This document shows, one piece after another, positions 34,398-43,417 of a DNA stretch of 62,246 nucleotides (its first letter is position 1; each line of letters opens with the position of its first letter). The stretch comes from Bifidobacterium breve (GTDB lineage Bacteria > Actinomycetota > Acidimicrobiia > IMCC26256 > JAENVU01). The stretch is taken from NCBI GenBank assembly GCA_945865605.1, contig CAMBEL010000007.1, positions 1-62,246 of the forward strand, written 5' to 3'. The notes beneath the pieces were generated by a model that saw only the letters and a program-made list of their open reading frames with translations, was not told where the DNA came from and did no database searches. The translations under genes were made by a program, and so were the position numbers.

Positions 34398-34450
34398 TTT
34401 ATCGGAACTACCGCGTAACAGCGTTACCGCCGGTGCCTTAGGCTCGGACA

Positions 34451-35917
34451 ATGGCAGCCTCCGAAGGTCATGATCCAGATCTCCCGATCAAATTAGGACC
34501 TGCTTCGAATGGAGAGTTCCTGCCACTGCCACTTGGTCCGGTTGAACTAGAGGCCATTCGAAGGACAAAGGACGAATCCGCGCGACACGCGCGGCGTCTT
34601 GGCATTGATCGCCGCGATTTCTTACGCAGTATTGGCGGAGCGGCACTCATGCTCGGCGCTATCGCTGCATGTGGTGCCGAAGAAAAGGGCTCCCGTGGCG
34701 AGCGGGCGGGCGGCACTTACAAAACACCGGATGATCCGGCTGATGCAGATGCCGCAGCAGAAGCATTGTCAGGCAATGAGATTGTTTTTGATGTTCAAAC
34801 TCACTACCTCAATTTCGAGTTGGGGGCGGTTGGCGGGTTTACTGGATTGCAGGGATTGGCGGACTCCTTTCCGCAGTCTCGATGTGGTGAAGCCGATTCA
34901 AAAGCCTGTTTTTCGGTTGAGCAATACCTAGACCTGTTGTTCGCTCAATCTGATACCGCCATGACCGTTTTATCCGCGATCCCCATCCCAGACCAGATCA
35001 ATCCGCTCGGCATCGATGACATGGAACTTGCACTCGCGATGGCCGATCAACTCTGCGGCGACGGCCGCGTGTTGTTGCACGGTGGCGTGCAGCCCACGAT
35101 GGGTCCTATGGGTGCACAAATCGAAGGTATGGCATCACTCGTGCAGGATCATCCGATTAGCGCATGGAAGATTTATACCCATGCGCCCGGCCAGGGTTGG
35201 TGGCTCGATGATCACGATGCCAACACGCCGAAAGTTGGACACGACTTCCTGCGTCGCGTCGCTGAGACAGGACCCCGCATCGTTTGTGTACACAAGGGAT
35301 TTTCCGCGGGCAGCGATTACGCATCACCGATCGATATTGGACCAGCAGCGAAAGCAAACCCCGACATTGATTTTGTTGTTTACCACTCTGGATTTGAAGC
35401 GGGAGCCGTTGAGGGCCCATATGTGGCCGGTAATCGCCCGCAAGGCGTTGATCGGCTGCTCGCCTCGGTCCAGAGTTCTGGAATCGGCGCTAAAGAGAAT
35501 GTTTACGCAGAACTTGGTTCTACCTGGTGGATATTGATGCGCGATCCAACGCAAGCGGCGCACGTGCTGGGGAAACTCCTCAAAGTTTTTGGACCGGACC
35601 GCATACTTTGGGGTACCGATTCTCTTTGGTACGGATCACCGCAAGATCAGATACAAGCCTTCAGGGCATTCGAAATTTCTTCGGAGTTTCAAGAGACCTA
35701 CGGTTACCCGGCGTTAACACCCGAGACCAAGGCCAAGATCCTCGGCAAGAACGCGCTTACTCTTTACAACGTTGAACCACCCACAACGCGCTGTAGCTTC
35801 ACCTCCCAAGAGTTAGCCGAAGCGCGTCGAGCGCAACCTGCTTCATGGCGTACGTTCGGCCCTTCGACGGAACGCGAACTCGTGGCTCTGCTCGACGCCC
35901 ACGGCGGCATGATTTAA
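34451..35917 (+). CDS. Tat-exported lipoprotein amidohydrolase (amidohydrolase_2 family)
   Basis: A 488-residue protein with an unusually long charged N region (53 residues) before a Tat motif R54-R55-D-F-L. A hydrophobic stretch and lipobox AIAAC (C74) follow, so it should be folded in the cytoplasm and anchored outside. The TIM-barrel metal-dependent hydrolase domain follows: DVQTHYLN, AWKIYTHAP, IVCVHKGF, FVVYHSGFE and the late aspartate in LWGTDSLWYGSP. Relatives hydrolyse or decarboxylate aromatic acids and lactones. It shares TTAA stop bases with the convergent exonuclease gene. Confidence 0.82.
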   Translation: MAASEGHDPDLPIKLGPASNGEFLPLPLGPVELEAIRRTKDESARHARRLGIDRRDFLRSIGGAALMLGAIAACGAEEKGSRGERAGGTYKTPDDPADADAAAEALSGNEIVFDVQTHYLNFELGAVGGFTGLQGLADSFPQSRCGEADSKACFSVEQYLDLLFAQSDTAMTVLSAIPIPDQINPLGIDDMELALAMADQLCGDGRVLLHGGVQPTMGPMGAQIEGMASLVQDHPISAWKIYTHAPGQGWWLDDHDANTPKVGHDFLRRVAETGPRIVCVHKGFSAGSDYASPIDIGPAAKANPDIDFVVYHSGFEAGAVEGPYVAGNRPQGVDRLLASVQSSGIGAKENVYAELGSTWWILMRDPTQAAHVLGKLLKVFGPDRILWGTDSLWYGSPQDQIQAFRAFEISSEFQETYGYPALTPETKAKILGKNALTLYNVEPPTTRCSFTSQELAEARRAQPASWRTFGPSTERELVALLDAHGGMI

Positions 35918-36792
35918 ATCACGCGCTCTGCAGCCAATTGTTCAGCGCGGTGAAACAGTTCCTCGCTTCCGAGACGAATTGCCCACTGCTTAAAATCTGT
36001 TGTTGCACCGGACCAACGCCAACTATCAACGGTTCCAAGGTCAGCCGTTGTCCTCAATGTTGCTAGATCCAAAAACAAATTTGCTAGTTCACGATTTTTA
36101 GCCAGGGCGGCTGCGAGGCGATCTGCACCCCTCACCGGGATCCCCCAGTCCGCTGCGGAATCGGGAATTTGTTCAATGTGACCGAACTGCGCCAACACGA
36201 GTGCTGAGGATTTCGCACCCCAACCTGGAAGGCCAGGGAAACCGTCGGCGGCATCTCCCGTGAGTGCCAGCCAGTCTGGTATCGAAGCTGGTCTTACCCC
36301 AAACTTCGCGATTACGCCTTCTTCATCTCGCACTTCATTCTTGCGGCGATCTACCTGGACAATCCTGTCTCCTGAAACACATTGTGCGAGGTCCTTGTCG
36401 GGGCTACAGACAAGGACCTGAGATACCCGAGCATCGGCGGCTGCGATCGCCACTCCCGAAGCAAGCCCATCATCGGCTTCGAACTCGACCATGGGCCAGA
36501 CGGTCACGCCGAGCGCAAGCAACGCATCTTCAAGAATTTGGAATTGTTTATGGAGATCAGGGTCCATCTCCTCACCGCTCTTATAGCCATCCCAGAGTGC
36601 GTTGCGGAAACTTTCCACGACGTGGTCGGTGGCGACTACGAGGTGGGTAGCTCCATCTTCCAGCATCCGCAAAACAGAGCCAACTGCTCCCCGGGTAGCG
36701 GCAATTTCAATACCAGCGGGATCCGCGCGAGGCGGAAGTGCGAAATGATGTCGAAACAGTTCGTAGGTGCCATCAACAAGGTGAACTCGCAT
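35914..36792 (-). CDS. 5'-3' exonuclease (PolA N-domain-like)
   Basis: A 292-residue PIN-like nuclease. It has an N-terminal acidic VDGTYELFR, metal ligands in EFEADDGLASG and VCSPDKDLAQCV, and the helix-three-turn-helix DNA-binding region LTGDAADGFPGLPGWGAKSS. It matches stand-alone actinobacterial 5'-3' exonucleases. The ATG at 36792 is preferred because the core begins MRVHLVDGT; upstream residues look non-homologous. Role is probably flap removal or DNA repair. Confidence 0.87.
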   Translation of the reverse strand: MRVHLVDGTYELFRHHFALPPRADPAGIEIAATRGAVGSVLRMLEDGATHLVVATDHVVESFRNALWDGYKSGEEMDPDLHKQFQILEDALLALGVTVWPMVEFEADDGLASGVAIAAADARVSQVLVCSPDKDLAQCVSGDRIVQVDRRKNEVRDEEGVIAKFGVRPASIPDWLALTGDAADGFPGLPGWGAKSSALVLAQFGHIEQIPDSAADWGIPVRGADRLAAALAKNRELANLFLDLATLRTTADLGTVDSWRWSGATTDFKQWAIRLGSEELFHRAEQLAAERVI

Positions 36793-36853
36793 CAACGAAC
36801 ATGGTCCCATATCAATGCCGTGCATCGGTTGGATCGGTGGCACTATTCACTAC

Positions 36854-37636
36854 ATGACTACCGAAGAAGGGCTACTCGACGAATTTCAAAGTGAGGAAGA
36901 AACGCAAGAAACGCTCGAACTAACTCGGGCGGGTCACTCATTCGCCAGGCGTTTGGCCGACGGTGACACCTACGGCACGCTTCTAATTCTCATAATCGTC
37001 ACTTACTGCCTGATGGCGGTGCTCGAACACAGCCTCTGGTCTCGCGCCATCACGGGATCATGTTTCGGGGCAATCCTCTTGCTTGCATTGCACACGTCAA
37101 AAGTTCGCAGCAAGTTGTTTCGGTACTCAGCGCTGGCTGTGGTGTCCTTATCGATCACGTTGAACGTGTCTTCGGCAATTCTCGGCGACGAGCTTTTCTT
37201 CGGCTCGAGCTACATAATTACAATTTTAGTCGTCATTGTTCCTTTCGTGATTCTTAAACACATCCTTCAACATCCCATAATCAATTTGGAAACCGTTGTT
37301 GGAGCTGTAGATGCATACATGCTCATCGCAATAGCGTTCGCTGCTGTTTATAGAATGATGGATGGTCTAGTTGAATCCGACTTTTTCGCGCAAGGACCAC
37401 AGGAGCCCATCCACTACTTGTATTTCAGCTTCGTAACAATCACGACGCTTGGATTCGGAGACCTCACGCCGGCAACAGATCCAGGCCGCGTACTTGTCAG
37501 CCTTGAAGCGGTGCTTGGTCAAATATTTCTAGTCACGGTTGTGGCCTTGCTCGTTGGGAATCTCGGAAAACAGAATCAACGTGCCCCCAAGAATCCAGTC
37601 AAAACGCAGCGTAACAACAAAGCCGAGAAGAACTAA
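36854..37636 (+). CDS. Potassium-channel-like membrane protein (ion_trans_2)
   Basis: A 260-residue protein with about six hydrophobic segments. Its pore loop is YLYFSFVTITTLGFGDLTPA, matching the K+ selectivity filter TxGxGD as TLGFGD. The N terminus is acidic (residues 1-35) and the C terminus basic and polar (QNQRAPKNPVKTQRNNKAEKN). There is no RCK/TrkA-N domain. It probably conducts K+; gating is unknown. It converges with the NlpC/P60 gene with a 7-bp gap. Confidence 0.83.
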   Translation: MTTEEGLLDEFQSEEETQETLELTRAGHSFARRLADGDTYGTLLILIIVTYCLMAVLEHSLWSRAITGSCFGAILLLALHTSKVRSKLFRYSALAVVSLSITLNVSSAILGDELFFGSSYIITILVVIVPFVILKHILQHPIINLETVVGAVDAYMLIAIAFAAVYRMMDGLVESDFFAQGPQEPIHYLYFSFVTITTLGFGDLTPATDPGRVLVSLEAVLGQIFLVTVVALLVGNLGKQNQRAPKNPVKTQRNNKAEKN

Positions 37637-37643
37637 CCTTCGC

Positions 37644-38756
37644 TCATCCCGGACGCACGCCGAACTGGAAGGTTGTACGCCATGCGGTTGCAATCTTCAC
37701 AACGTCGCCAGTTTGTGGAGCATGAATCATTTTGCCATCTCCGATGTAGATCCCGACGTGGTGCAAGTCTGCATAGAACGCCACGATGTCGCCGGGTTGC
37801 AATTGCTCCCACGTCACCTTAGGGAATTTCGCAGCCTGTGCTCCTGAGTAATGAGGCATCGAGACCCCGGCAGCACGCCAGGCGGACATCGTCAATCCAG
37901 AGCAATCATACGAGTCCGGTCCAGAAGTGGCGAAGACATACGGCTTACCAAGTTGCGCTCTGGCATAGGCGACCGCGGTGGCAGCTTTTCCTGAGACCGC
38001 GGGCGCCGGAGCTGCACTCGTGACGGGAACAGGTGGGGTCGCCGTCGCGGGAACTGGTGCGGGTGGCGTCGCTGGACTTGGTGCAACCGTCTGAGGTGTT
38101 GGTGATTGTGGGGTGCTGGTGACGGGCTTCGCAGCCGTTGCCGTTGGTGCAGTAGCTGTCGGTTTGGCTGGTGCTGCACCAACCGGACCAGCGCCATCCC
38201 CCGGCGCAGGTGGTCGCGCTTTTGCTGCCGCCGCTTCCCGCTCCAGGCGATTCTTTGCTGCTGTCGCCGCTGCCGCTTCGCCACGAAGTTGTTCTCGCAG
38301 TCCTTGTTGAGCGGCGCGTTCCTTCGCTAAGGAATTGACGCTTCGGCCAAGGTCTTTGAGCATTTCCCGATCAGGAACTGCTGCGGCATTTATATATTCA
38401 GTGCGGCGTGCGAGATCGTTCATATTTTCAGCGACAAGAACTTGGGGCCCATCCCCTGCGGCCTGTCGATAGAGATAGGCAGCACGCGAGCGAGCAAGTT
38501 CTCTTAACGCGTCGGATTTGGCACGCGCTTCCGTGATCCGTCGTTCGGTACGCTCCAACGCCGCTGTCGTTTGTTCGATCCGATACCGGGCGAGGTTGTA
38601 TTGCTCGGCAATGAGTTCGATTGAATGTTCGGAAATCGGCTGTGGCGGTGCGGCCTGGGCGGGAGGCGTGCCGATAAATACACCGGTACCCGTTGTTGCA
38701 AGAAGGACCGAAAGTGCAAGAAGGAACCAACGCGATCGAATGTGGCTGAAGTGCAT
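37644..38756 (-). CDS. Secreted NlpC/P60 peptidoglycan endopeptidase with coiled coil and Pro/Ala/Thr linker
   Basis: A 370-residue RipA/Cwl-like hydrolase. It has a signal peptide (residues about 10-36, ending AQA), a coiled-coil region (about 45-180) with repeated charged Ala-rich helices, and a low-complexity Pro/Ala/Thr/Val linker (about 182-255). A C-terminal C40 peptidase domain completes it. Catalytic residues are visible: Cys in SYDCSGLTMSAW, His in LHHVGIYIG and His in MIHAPQTG. It cleaves stem peptides during growth or division. The coiled coil probably keeps it inhibited or recruits it to the FtsEX system, by analogy with RipC. Confidence 0.88.
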   Translation of the reverse strand: MHFSHIRSRWFLLALSVLLATTGTGVFIGTPPAQAAPPQPISEHSIELIAEQYNLARYRIEQTTAALERTERRITEARAKSDALRELARSRAAYLYRQAAGDGPQVLVAENMNDLARRTEYINAAAVPDREMLKDLGRSVNSLAKERAAQQGLREQLRGEAAAATAAKNRLEREAAAAKARPPAPGDGAGPVGAAPAKPTATAPTATAAKPVTSTPQSPTPQTVAPSPATPPAPVPATATPPVPVTSAAPAPAVSGKAATAVAYARAQLGKPYVFATSGPDSYDCSGLTMSAWRAAGVSMPHYSGAQAAKFPKVTWEQLQPGDIVAFYADLHHVGIYIGDGKMIHAPQTGDVVKIATAWRTTFQFGVRPG

Positions 38757-38838
38757 AACTAATCCATCGGCACGTTTCCGGGCACAGTTAACTCGCCAAC
38801 CCAGCCAGTGGCCTCTAATTGCTAAAAAGCCAAGGAAC

Positions 38839-39780
38839 TCAATAGGTATCCGTTGGTTTCGGGGCCTCGACCTCGGCTACTGGCTCGTAACACCGCAGTA
38901 GGAGTAACAGAGTTGCGGTCCATAGGAGGGTTGCACCAGCAAGGTGGAATCCGACCAAGAGAGCTGGCACCCCCGTGAAGTACTGCCAGTATCCGAGCGC
39001 ACCTTGGAGAAACAAGATCATAAGAAGTAGAAAAAATGACTCCTTCAGGCGTTCAAGGGCGTTCACCCGACGGGCGAGAAAAAGGCCTCCGACCACAAGA
39101 ACCAGGAAGACAATTACGGCAGTTCCGTGAACGCGAGCAACATCGGGAAGAGAGAGATCGAATCTTTTTGCGGTCCGATCTCCCGCATGCGGTCCTGTAT
39201 TTGTAACGACAGTTCCTGTAACCACAACGATGCTGGCTACGCACGTGAGTAACCACGCGTATCTGAAGATCGGCATTGGAACCGCTCGTTCGACGATGTT
39301 CTTATCGGGATATCCCGATCGAACTGCCAGGACGATCGCATCCGAAAGCAAGACCAACGAAAGTAGAAAGTGACTCATAACCGCACCCGGGTGCAGCTCG
39401 CTCAAAACCGTGATACCGCCCAACACAATTTGGCCAACTACTCCGCCAACAAGACCGACAGATAGCCACACGAGATCACGACGGCGCGGGCGACGGATCA
39501 ATGATCCAAACACAGCAGCAATGACGGCTATTGATACGAAGCCGGTAAATATGCGATTTACAAACTCGACTGTTGCGTGGATTCCACTTGCTGGTCGAGG
39601 CGCGAGTGAGCCGGACTCACAGTTGGGCCAACTCGGACATCCCAAACCAGATTCGGTGAGTCGAACTGCTCCCCCGGTGACAATGATTACGGCTACAAAG
39701 ATGGTTACAACGATGCAGATCCAATGAAAGGTGCGCGGAGCGATGCCGAATCGAGTTGCTGAATTTTCTTGGCGAGGCAT
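38839..39780 (-). CDS. ctaA: Haem A synthase (COX15/CtaA)
   Basis: A 313-residue protein with eight membrane helices. Haem-ligand histidines appear in HATVEFVNRI, SHFLLSLVL, VHGTAVIVF and GFHLAGATLLWTA. The extracytoplasmic cysteine pair GLGCPSWPNC of the Bacillus-type enzyme is present. It oxidises haem O from CtaB to haem A for aa3-type oxidase. It lies about 10 kb from ctaB, on the opposite strand. Confidence 0.92.
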   Translation of the reverse strand: MPRQENSATRFGIAPRTFHWICIVVTIFVAVIIVTGGAVRLTESGLGCPSWPNCESGSLAPRPASGIHATVEFVNRIFTGFVSIAVIAAVFGSLIRRPRRRDLVWLSVGLVGGVVGQIVLGGITVLSELHPGAVMSHFLLSLVLLSDAIVLAVRSGYPDKNIVERAVPMPIFRYAWLLTCVASIVVVTGTVVTNTGPHAGDRTAKRFDLSLPDVARVHGTAVIVFLVLVVGGLFLARRVNALERLKESFFLLLMILFLQGALGYWQYFTGVPALLVGFHLAGATLLWTATLLLLLRCYEPVAEVEAPKPTDTY

Positions 39781-39826
39781 TCACGCGCGATCGTATGACC
39801 AACCACTCCGCCTAGGCTGATCGGCA

Positions 39827-40948
39827 ATGCGCCGTAAATTCTCGGCAGTTGTGATTGCGGCAGTTGTTGTTGGGACCGCAACCATGCTCGTCCTTCTCTT
39901 TGCACCAAATGATTCATCCGAGCAGGGGCAGCAGGTTCGCAATCCAGCCCGGTCTACTTCATCGTCAGCACCAACGACACTGCCGACTACGACCACGATC
40001 CGATTGCGGCGAGGCAGTCTTCAACCCGTCACCTTTGCATTTGGCGGGGATGTGCATTTCGAGAAGCACTTACGAAGCAAACTGGACGCAAACCCAACAC
40101 AGATGTTTGCTCCGATCGCTGGAGATCTATCTGCGGCCGACATCGCTATGGTCAATTTCGAAGCGGCAATTACTGAACGTGGGACTCCGGATCCCAAGCA
40201 GTACAACTTCCGCGCACCTGAGCGTGCTCTCGACGCGCTCAAATCAGCGGGAGTCGATGTCGTGACGATCGCGAACAATCACGGACGCGATTATGGGACC
40301 GTTGGCATGGCGGACACTTTGACCGCCAAAGCTGCGGGTCGATTGCCAATCGTTGGCGTAGGGAAGGATGCTGCCGAGGCATACAGTCCTTGGCGCACCC
40401 AAGTCAAGGGTCAGAACATTGCCATCTTTGGGGCGAGCGATGTGATTGAAACAAGTCTGCGTTCGCAGTGGATAGCGAGTTCAACACAAGCTGGCATCGC
40501 TTCCTCTGAACCAGAAGAAGAAGCGCAACTGCTCGCTGCGATTATCGCGGAACGATCGATTGCCGACACGGTGGTTGTATATCTTCATTGGGGACCCGAG
40601 GCGGTTGATTGTCCGGATGATCGCCAGAAGCAGCTCGCCTCCAGCCTTCTTGTTGCCGGCGCGGACATTGTTGTTGGCACTCACGCACATCGGGTGATGG
40701 GTGCCGGGCGACTAGGTGCAGGTTTTGTCGCTTACGGACTCGGGAATTTTGCCTTCTACAACGAGAGCGGTGGCTCGGGCATTACGGGTGTTCTCACCGT
40801 AACGGCGACCGGTCGCGATGTGGATGCGTATGCCTGGAGGCCGGCCAGGATTCGCGGTGGCATTCCTACGCCGCTTAGCGGTGAAGCGGCGGCCGCAGAC
40901 ATATCTAGTTTCGAACAACGTCGTGCGTGTACCGGGCTGATGGGCTGA
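39827..40948 (+). CDS. CapA-family secreted metallophosphatase-like protein
   Basis: A 373-residue protein with an N-terminal signal/anchor (residues about 6-26) and a Ser/Thr/Pro-rich spacer (about 30-60). The calcineurin-like CapA fold follows: FAFGGDVHFEKHL, VNFEAAIT, VTIANNHGRDYG, YLHWGPE and VGTHAHRVMG. CapA proteins act in poly-gamma-glutamate or capsule handling in Bacillus, but most actinobacterial members have no known substrate. It ends 9 bp before the convergent typA. Confidence 0.85.
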   Translation: MRRKFSAVVIAAVVVGTATMLVLLFAPNDSSEQGQQVRNPARSTSSSAPTTLPTTTTIRLRRGSLQPVTFAFGGDVHFEKHLRSKLDANPTQMFAPIAGDLSAADIAMVNFEAAITERGTPDPKQYNFRAPERALDALKSAGVDVVTIANNHGRDYGTVGMADTLTAKAAGRLPIVGVGKDAAEAYSPWRTQVKGQNIAIFGASDVIETSLRSQWIASSTQAGIASSEPEEEAQLLAAIIAERSIADTVVVYLHWGPEAVDCPDDRQKQLASSLLVAGADIVVGTHAHRVMGAGRLGAGFVAYGLGNFAFYNESGGSGITGVLTVTATGRDVDAYAWRPARIRGGIPTPLSGEAAAADISSFEQRRACTGLMG

Positions 40949-40957
40949 AGTGAGGCA

Positions 40958-42799
40958 CTAGACCTTACGAGGTTTGCTCGAATTGCGAAGCCGCCCACGA
41001 ACCGACCCTTGGAGTTCCAACTTTCGGAGTCGTACAGTTGCCGGGGTTACCTCGGCACACTCGTCATCCGCAATGAACTCGAGGGCTTGCTCGAGCGAAA
41101 GGATGCGGTGTGGCGTCAACCTAACGGTGTCATCCGACGATGACGTTCTCATGTTCGTCAACTTCTTTTCCTTCGTCGGATTCACGTCCATTTCTTCGAC
41201 ACGTGAGTTCTCTCCGACGATCATCCCCTCGTAGACCTCTACCCCAGGTCCGATAAGCATCTGGCCACGTTCGCCGAGGTTTAGTAATGCGAATGTTGTG
41301 GTCGGGCCTGAACGGTCGGCGACAAGTGATCCATTACGACGCGTCCGCAAATCCCCGCACCATGGCTGATAACCATCGAACACATGGTGCAGAACGCCTG
41401 TGCCGCGCGTCTCGGTCATGAACTCAGTACGAAAACCGATCAGACCGCGAGCCGGCACTACGTAATCCATCCGAACCCACCCTGTGCCGTGGTTCACCAT
41501 CTGGACCATCTTGCCTTTACGCAGCGCAAAAAGTTGCGTGACGACACCGAGGTAGTCCTCTGGTACATCAATCGCGACTCGCTCGAAGGGTTCGTGCAAC
41601 TTTCCATCGATCTGGCGGGTAACGACCTGAGGCTTACCGACTGTTAACTCGAATCCCTCTCGGCGCATCGTTTCGACGAGGACAGCTAGTTGCAGTTCGC
41701 CGCGCCCCAATACTTCCCAGGTGTCTGGCCTTTGTGTAGGGAGCACCTTCAAAGAAACGTTTCCGACGAGTTCACTCTCAAGGCGGTCCGATACTTGACG
41801 CGCCGTGACTTTGGTCCCATCTTGGCCAGCCAACGGCGAAGTGTTGATTCCGATGGTCATAGCGAGGCTGGGTTCGTCGACCGTTATCGCTGGCAACGGC
41901 CGAGGATCATCGGGATCAGCCAATGTTTCGCCGATCGTGACTTCAGGCAACCCCGCTAGAGCGATGATCTCTCCGGGTCCAGCACTATCGACGTCTTGCC
42001 GGTCGAGTGCTTCGGTTATGTACAACTCACTTACCCGAACCCGTTCGGTAGTGCCATCGAGGCGACACCAGGCTACGGAGTCGCCCTTGGTGATTGTTCC
42101 GTGAAGCACGCGACAGATTGCGAGACGACCGACGTACGGCGATGCATCTAGGTTGGTTACCAGCGCTTGCAGTGGGTGGTCGGTGTCGTGCATGGGCGCC
42201 GGGATGCGATCTAGAAGTAATTCAAAAAGTGGCTTCAGGTCGCTACCCTCAACCTCTGGATCGGTACTCGCCCATCCGGCGCGAGCGTTGGCATAAATAA
42301 TGGGGAAATCGATTTGCTCTTCGGTCGCGTCGAGATCGAGAAAGAGTTCGTATACCTCGTCGATCACTTCCGAAATACGTGCATCTGGGCGGTCCACCTT
42401 GTTGACCACGAGAACAACAGGAAGGTTGGATTCAAGAGCCTTACGAAGAACAAAACGCGTCTGTGGGAGTGGTCCTTCGCTTGCGTCTACCAGCAATAGA
42501 ACGCCATCGACCATGGTTAGCCCACGCTCAACTTCGCCACCGAAGTCCGCATGGCCAGGGGTATCAATGATGTTGATCTTCACGTCGCCATAGTGAACCG
42601 AGGTGTTCTTGGCGAGGATCGTGATCCCTTTCTCGCGCTCTAGGTCATTGGAGTCGAGAACGCGTTCTGCAACTGCTTGGTTCTCTCGGAACGCGCCGGT
42701 TTGCCAAAGCATGGCGTCTACCAGCGTGGTCTTACCGTGATCTACGTGGGCGACAATCGCGACATTGCGAAGATCGTCGCGCCGGGCATGCGTGGACAT
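40958..42799 (-). CDS. typA: Ribosome-associated GTPase TypA/BipA
   Basis: A 613-residue translational GTPase of typical length. Motifs: P-loop AHVDHGKTTLVDAM, switch II DTPGHADFGGEVERG and NKVDRPDAR. Domain II and EF-G-like domains III and V follow, and the TypA-specific C-terminal domain is intact (TKEKKLTNMRTSSSDDTVRLTPHR). It assists 50S assembly and stress or cold adaptation. It is read after a 39-bp gap from the upstream decarboxylase-like gene on the same strand. Confidence 0.96.
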   Translation of the reverse strand: MSTHARRDDLRNVAIVAHVDHGKTTLVDAMLWQTGAFRENQAVAERVLDSNDLEREKGITILAKNTSVHYGDVKINIIDTPGHADFGGEVERGLTMVDGVLLLVDASEGPLPQTRFVLRKALESNLPVVLVVNKVDRPDARISEVIDEVYELFLDLDATEEQIDFPIIYANARAGWASTDPEVEGSDLKPLFELLLDRIPAPMHDTDHPLQALVTNLDASPYVGRLAICRVLHGTITKGDSVAWCRLDGTTERVRVSELYITEALDRQDVDSAGPGEIIALAGLPEVTIGETLADPDDPRPLPAITVDEPSLAMTIGINTSPLAGQDGTKVTARQVSDRLESELVGNVSLKVLPTQRPDTWEVLGRGELQLAVLVETMRREGFELTVGKPQVVTRQIDGKLHEPFERVAIDVPEDYLGVVTQLFALRKGKMVQMVNHGTGWVRMDYVVPARGLIGFRTEFMTETRGTGVLHHVFDGYQPWCGDLRTRRNGSLVADRSGPTTTFALLNLGERGQMLIGPGVEVYEGMIVGENSRVEEMDVNPTKEKKLTNMRTSSSDDTVRLTPHRILSLEQALEFIADDECAEVTPATVRLRKLELQGSVRGRLRNSSKPRKV

Positions 42800-42838
42800 A
42801 GCTGCCTTCTGGGGACGAGGAAGAGACGAGTCTACGGG

Positions 42839-43417
42839 TCAGCTTGCTGATTTGGGGAACGGAAGCGATGAATCGTCTACTCCATCGTCGCGTTCAACTC
42901 CAAATGCGTTCAAGGCAAACGACACCAGGTGGTATTGCCCAATAGCGAAAACAAGGTCCATGCACTGTTGCTGACTGTACGAATCCGCCAACGTGCCCCA
43001 TGTTTGGTCGCTGATTGTGGAGATGAAATGCAGTTCATCAGCTGCTCGAAGGACTGCCGCTTCATTGGGTGCCCAACCGGGGGCGTCTGGCCCTATCGCA
43101 ATCTCATGGATTTCGACGTCCGTAATTCCTTCTTTGCCGGCGATGATTATGTGCTGCCCCCATTCATAGGGAGACCCGCATAGCCAACCAACGCGCAGAA
43201 TCGCTAGCTCCCTAATGCGACCCGGCAAGGTCGACCCAGAGAGGACGTGATTCGCAAAAACCAACCAACGTCTCAAGAGTTCAGGGTGTTGCCCCAATGT
43301 TCCGAAGACATTGAGGACGGTGACGTCATTGCCACGGAATTGAGAAACACGTTCCAATTGCTCTTTCGCTTTGTCATCTGCCTTGGCTAGGGATATCGGC
43401 GGTATGCGAGGAGTCAT
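42839..43417 (-). CDS. Carboxymuconolactone decarboxylase-family protein
   Basis: A 192-residue AhpD-like helical protein. The family's active-site region reads ELAILRVGWLCGSPYEWGQHIIIA, with one cysteine, a Glu and a His instead of the CxxC of AhpD peroxidases. It is thus more like a CMD hydrolase/decarboxylase or dehydratase. Its ATG at 43417 overlaps the 5' end of the divergent alpha/beta hydrolase gene, suggesting joint control with the catabolic operon next to it. Confidence 0.85.
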   Translation of the reverse strand: MTPRIPPISLAKADDKAKEQLERVSQFRGNDVTVLNVFGTLGQHPELLRRWLVFANHVLSGSTLPGRIRELAILRVGWLCGSPYEWGQHIIIAGKEGITDVEIHEIAIGPDAPGWAPNEAAVLRAADELHFISTISDQTWGTLADSYSQQQCMDLVFAIGQYHLVSFALNAFGVERDDGVDDSSLPFPKSAS

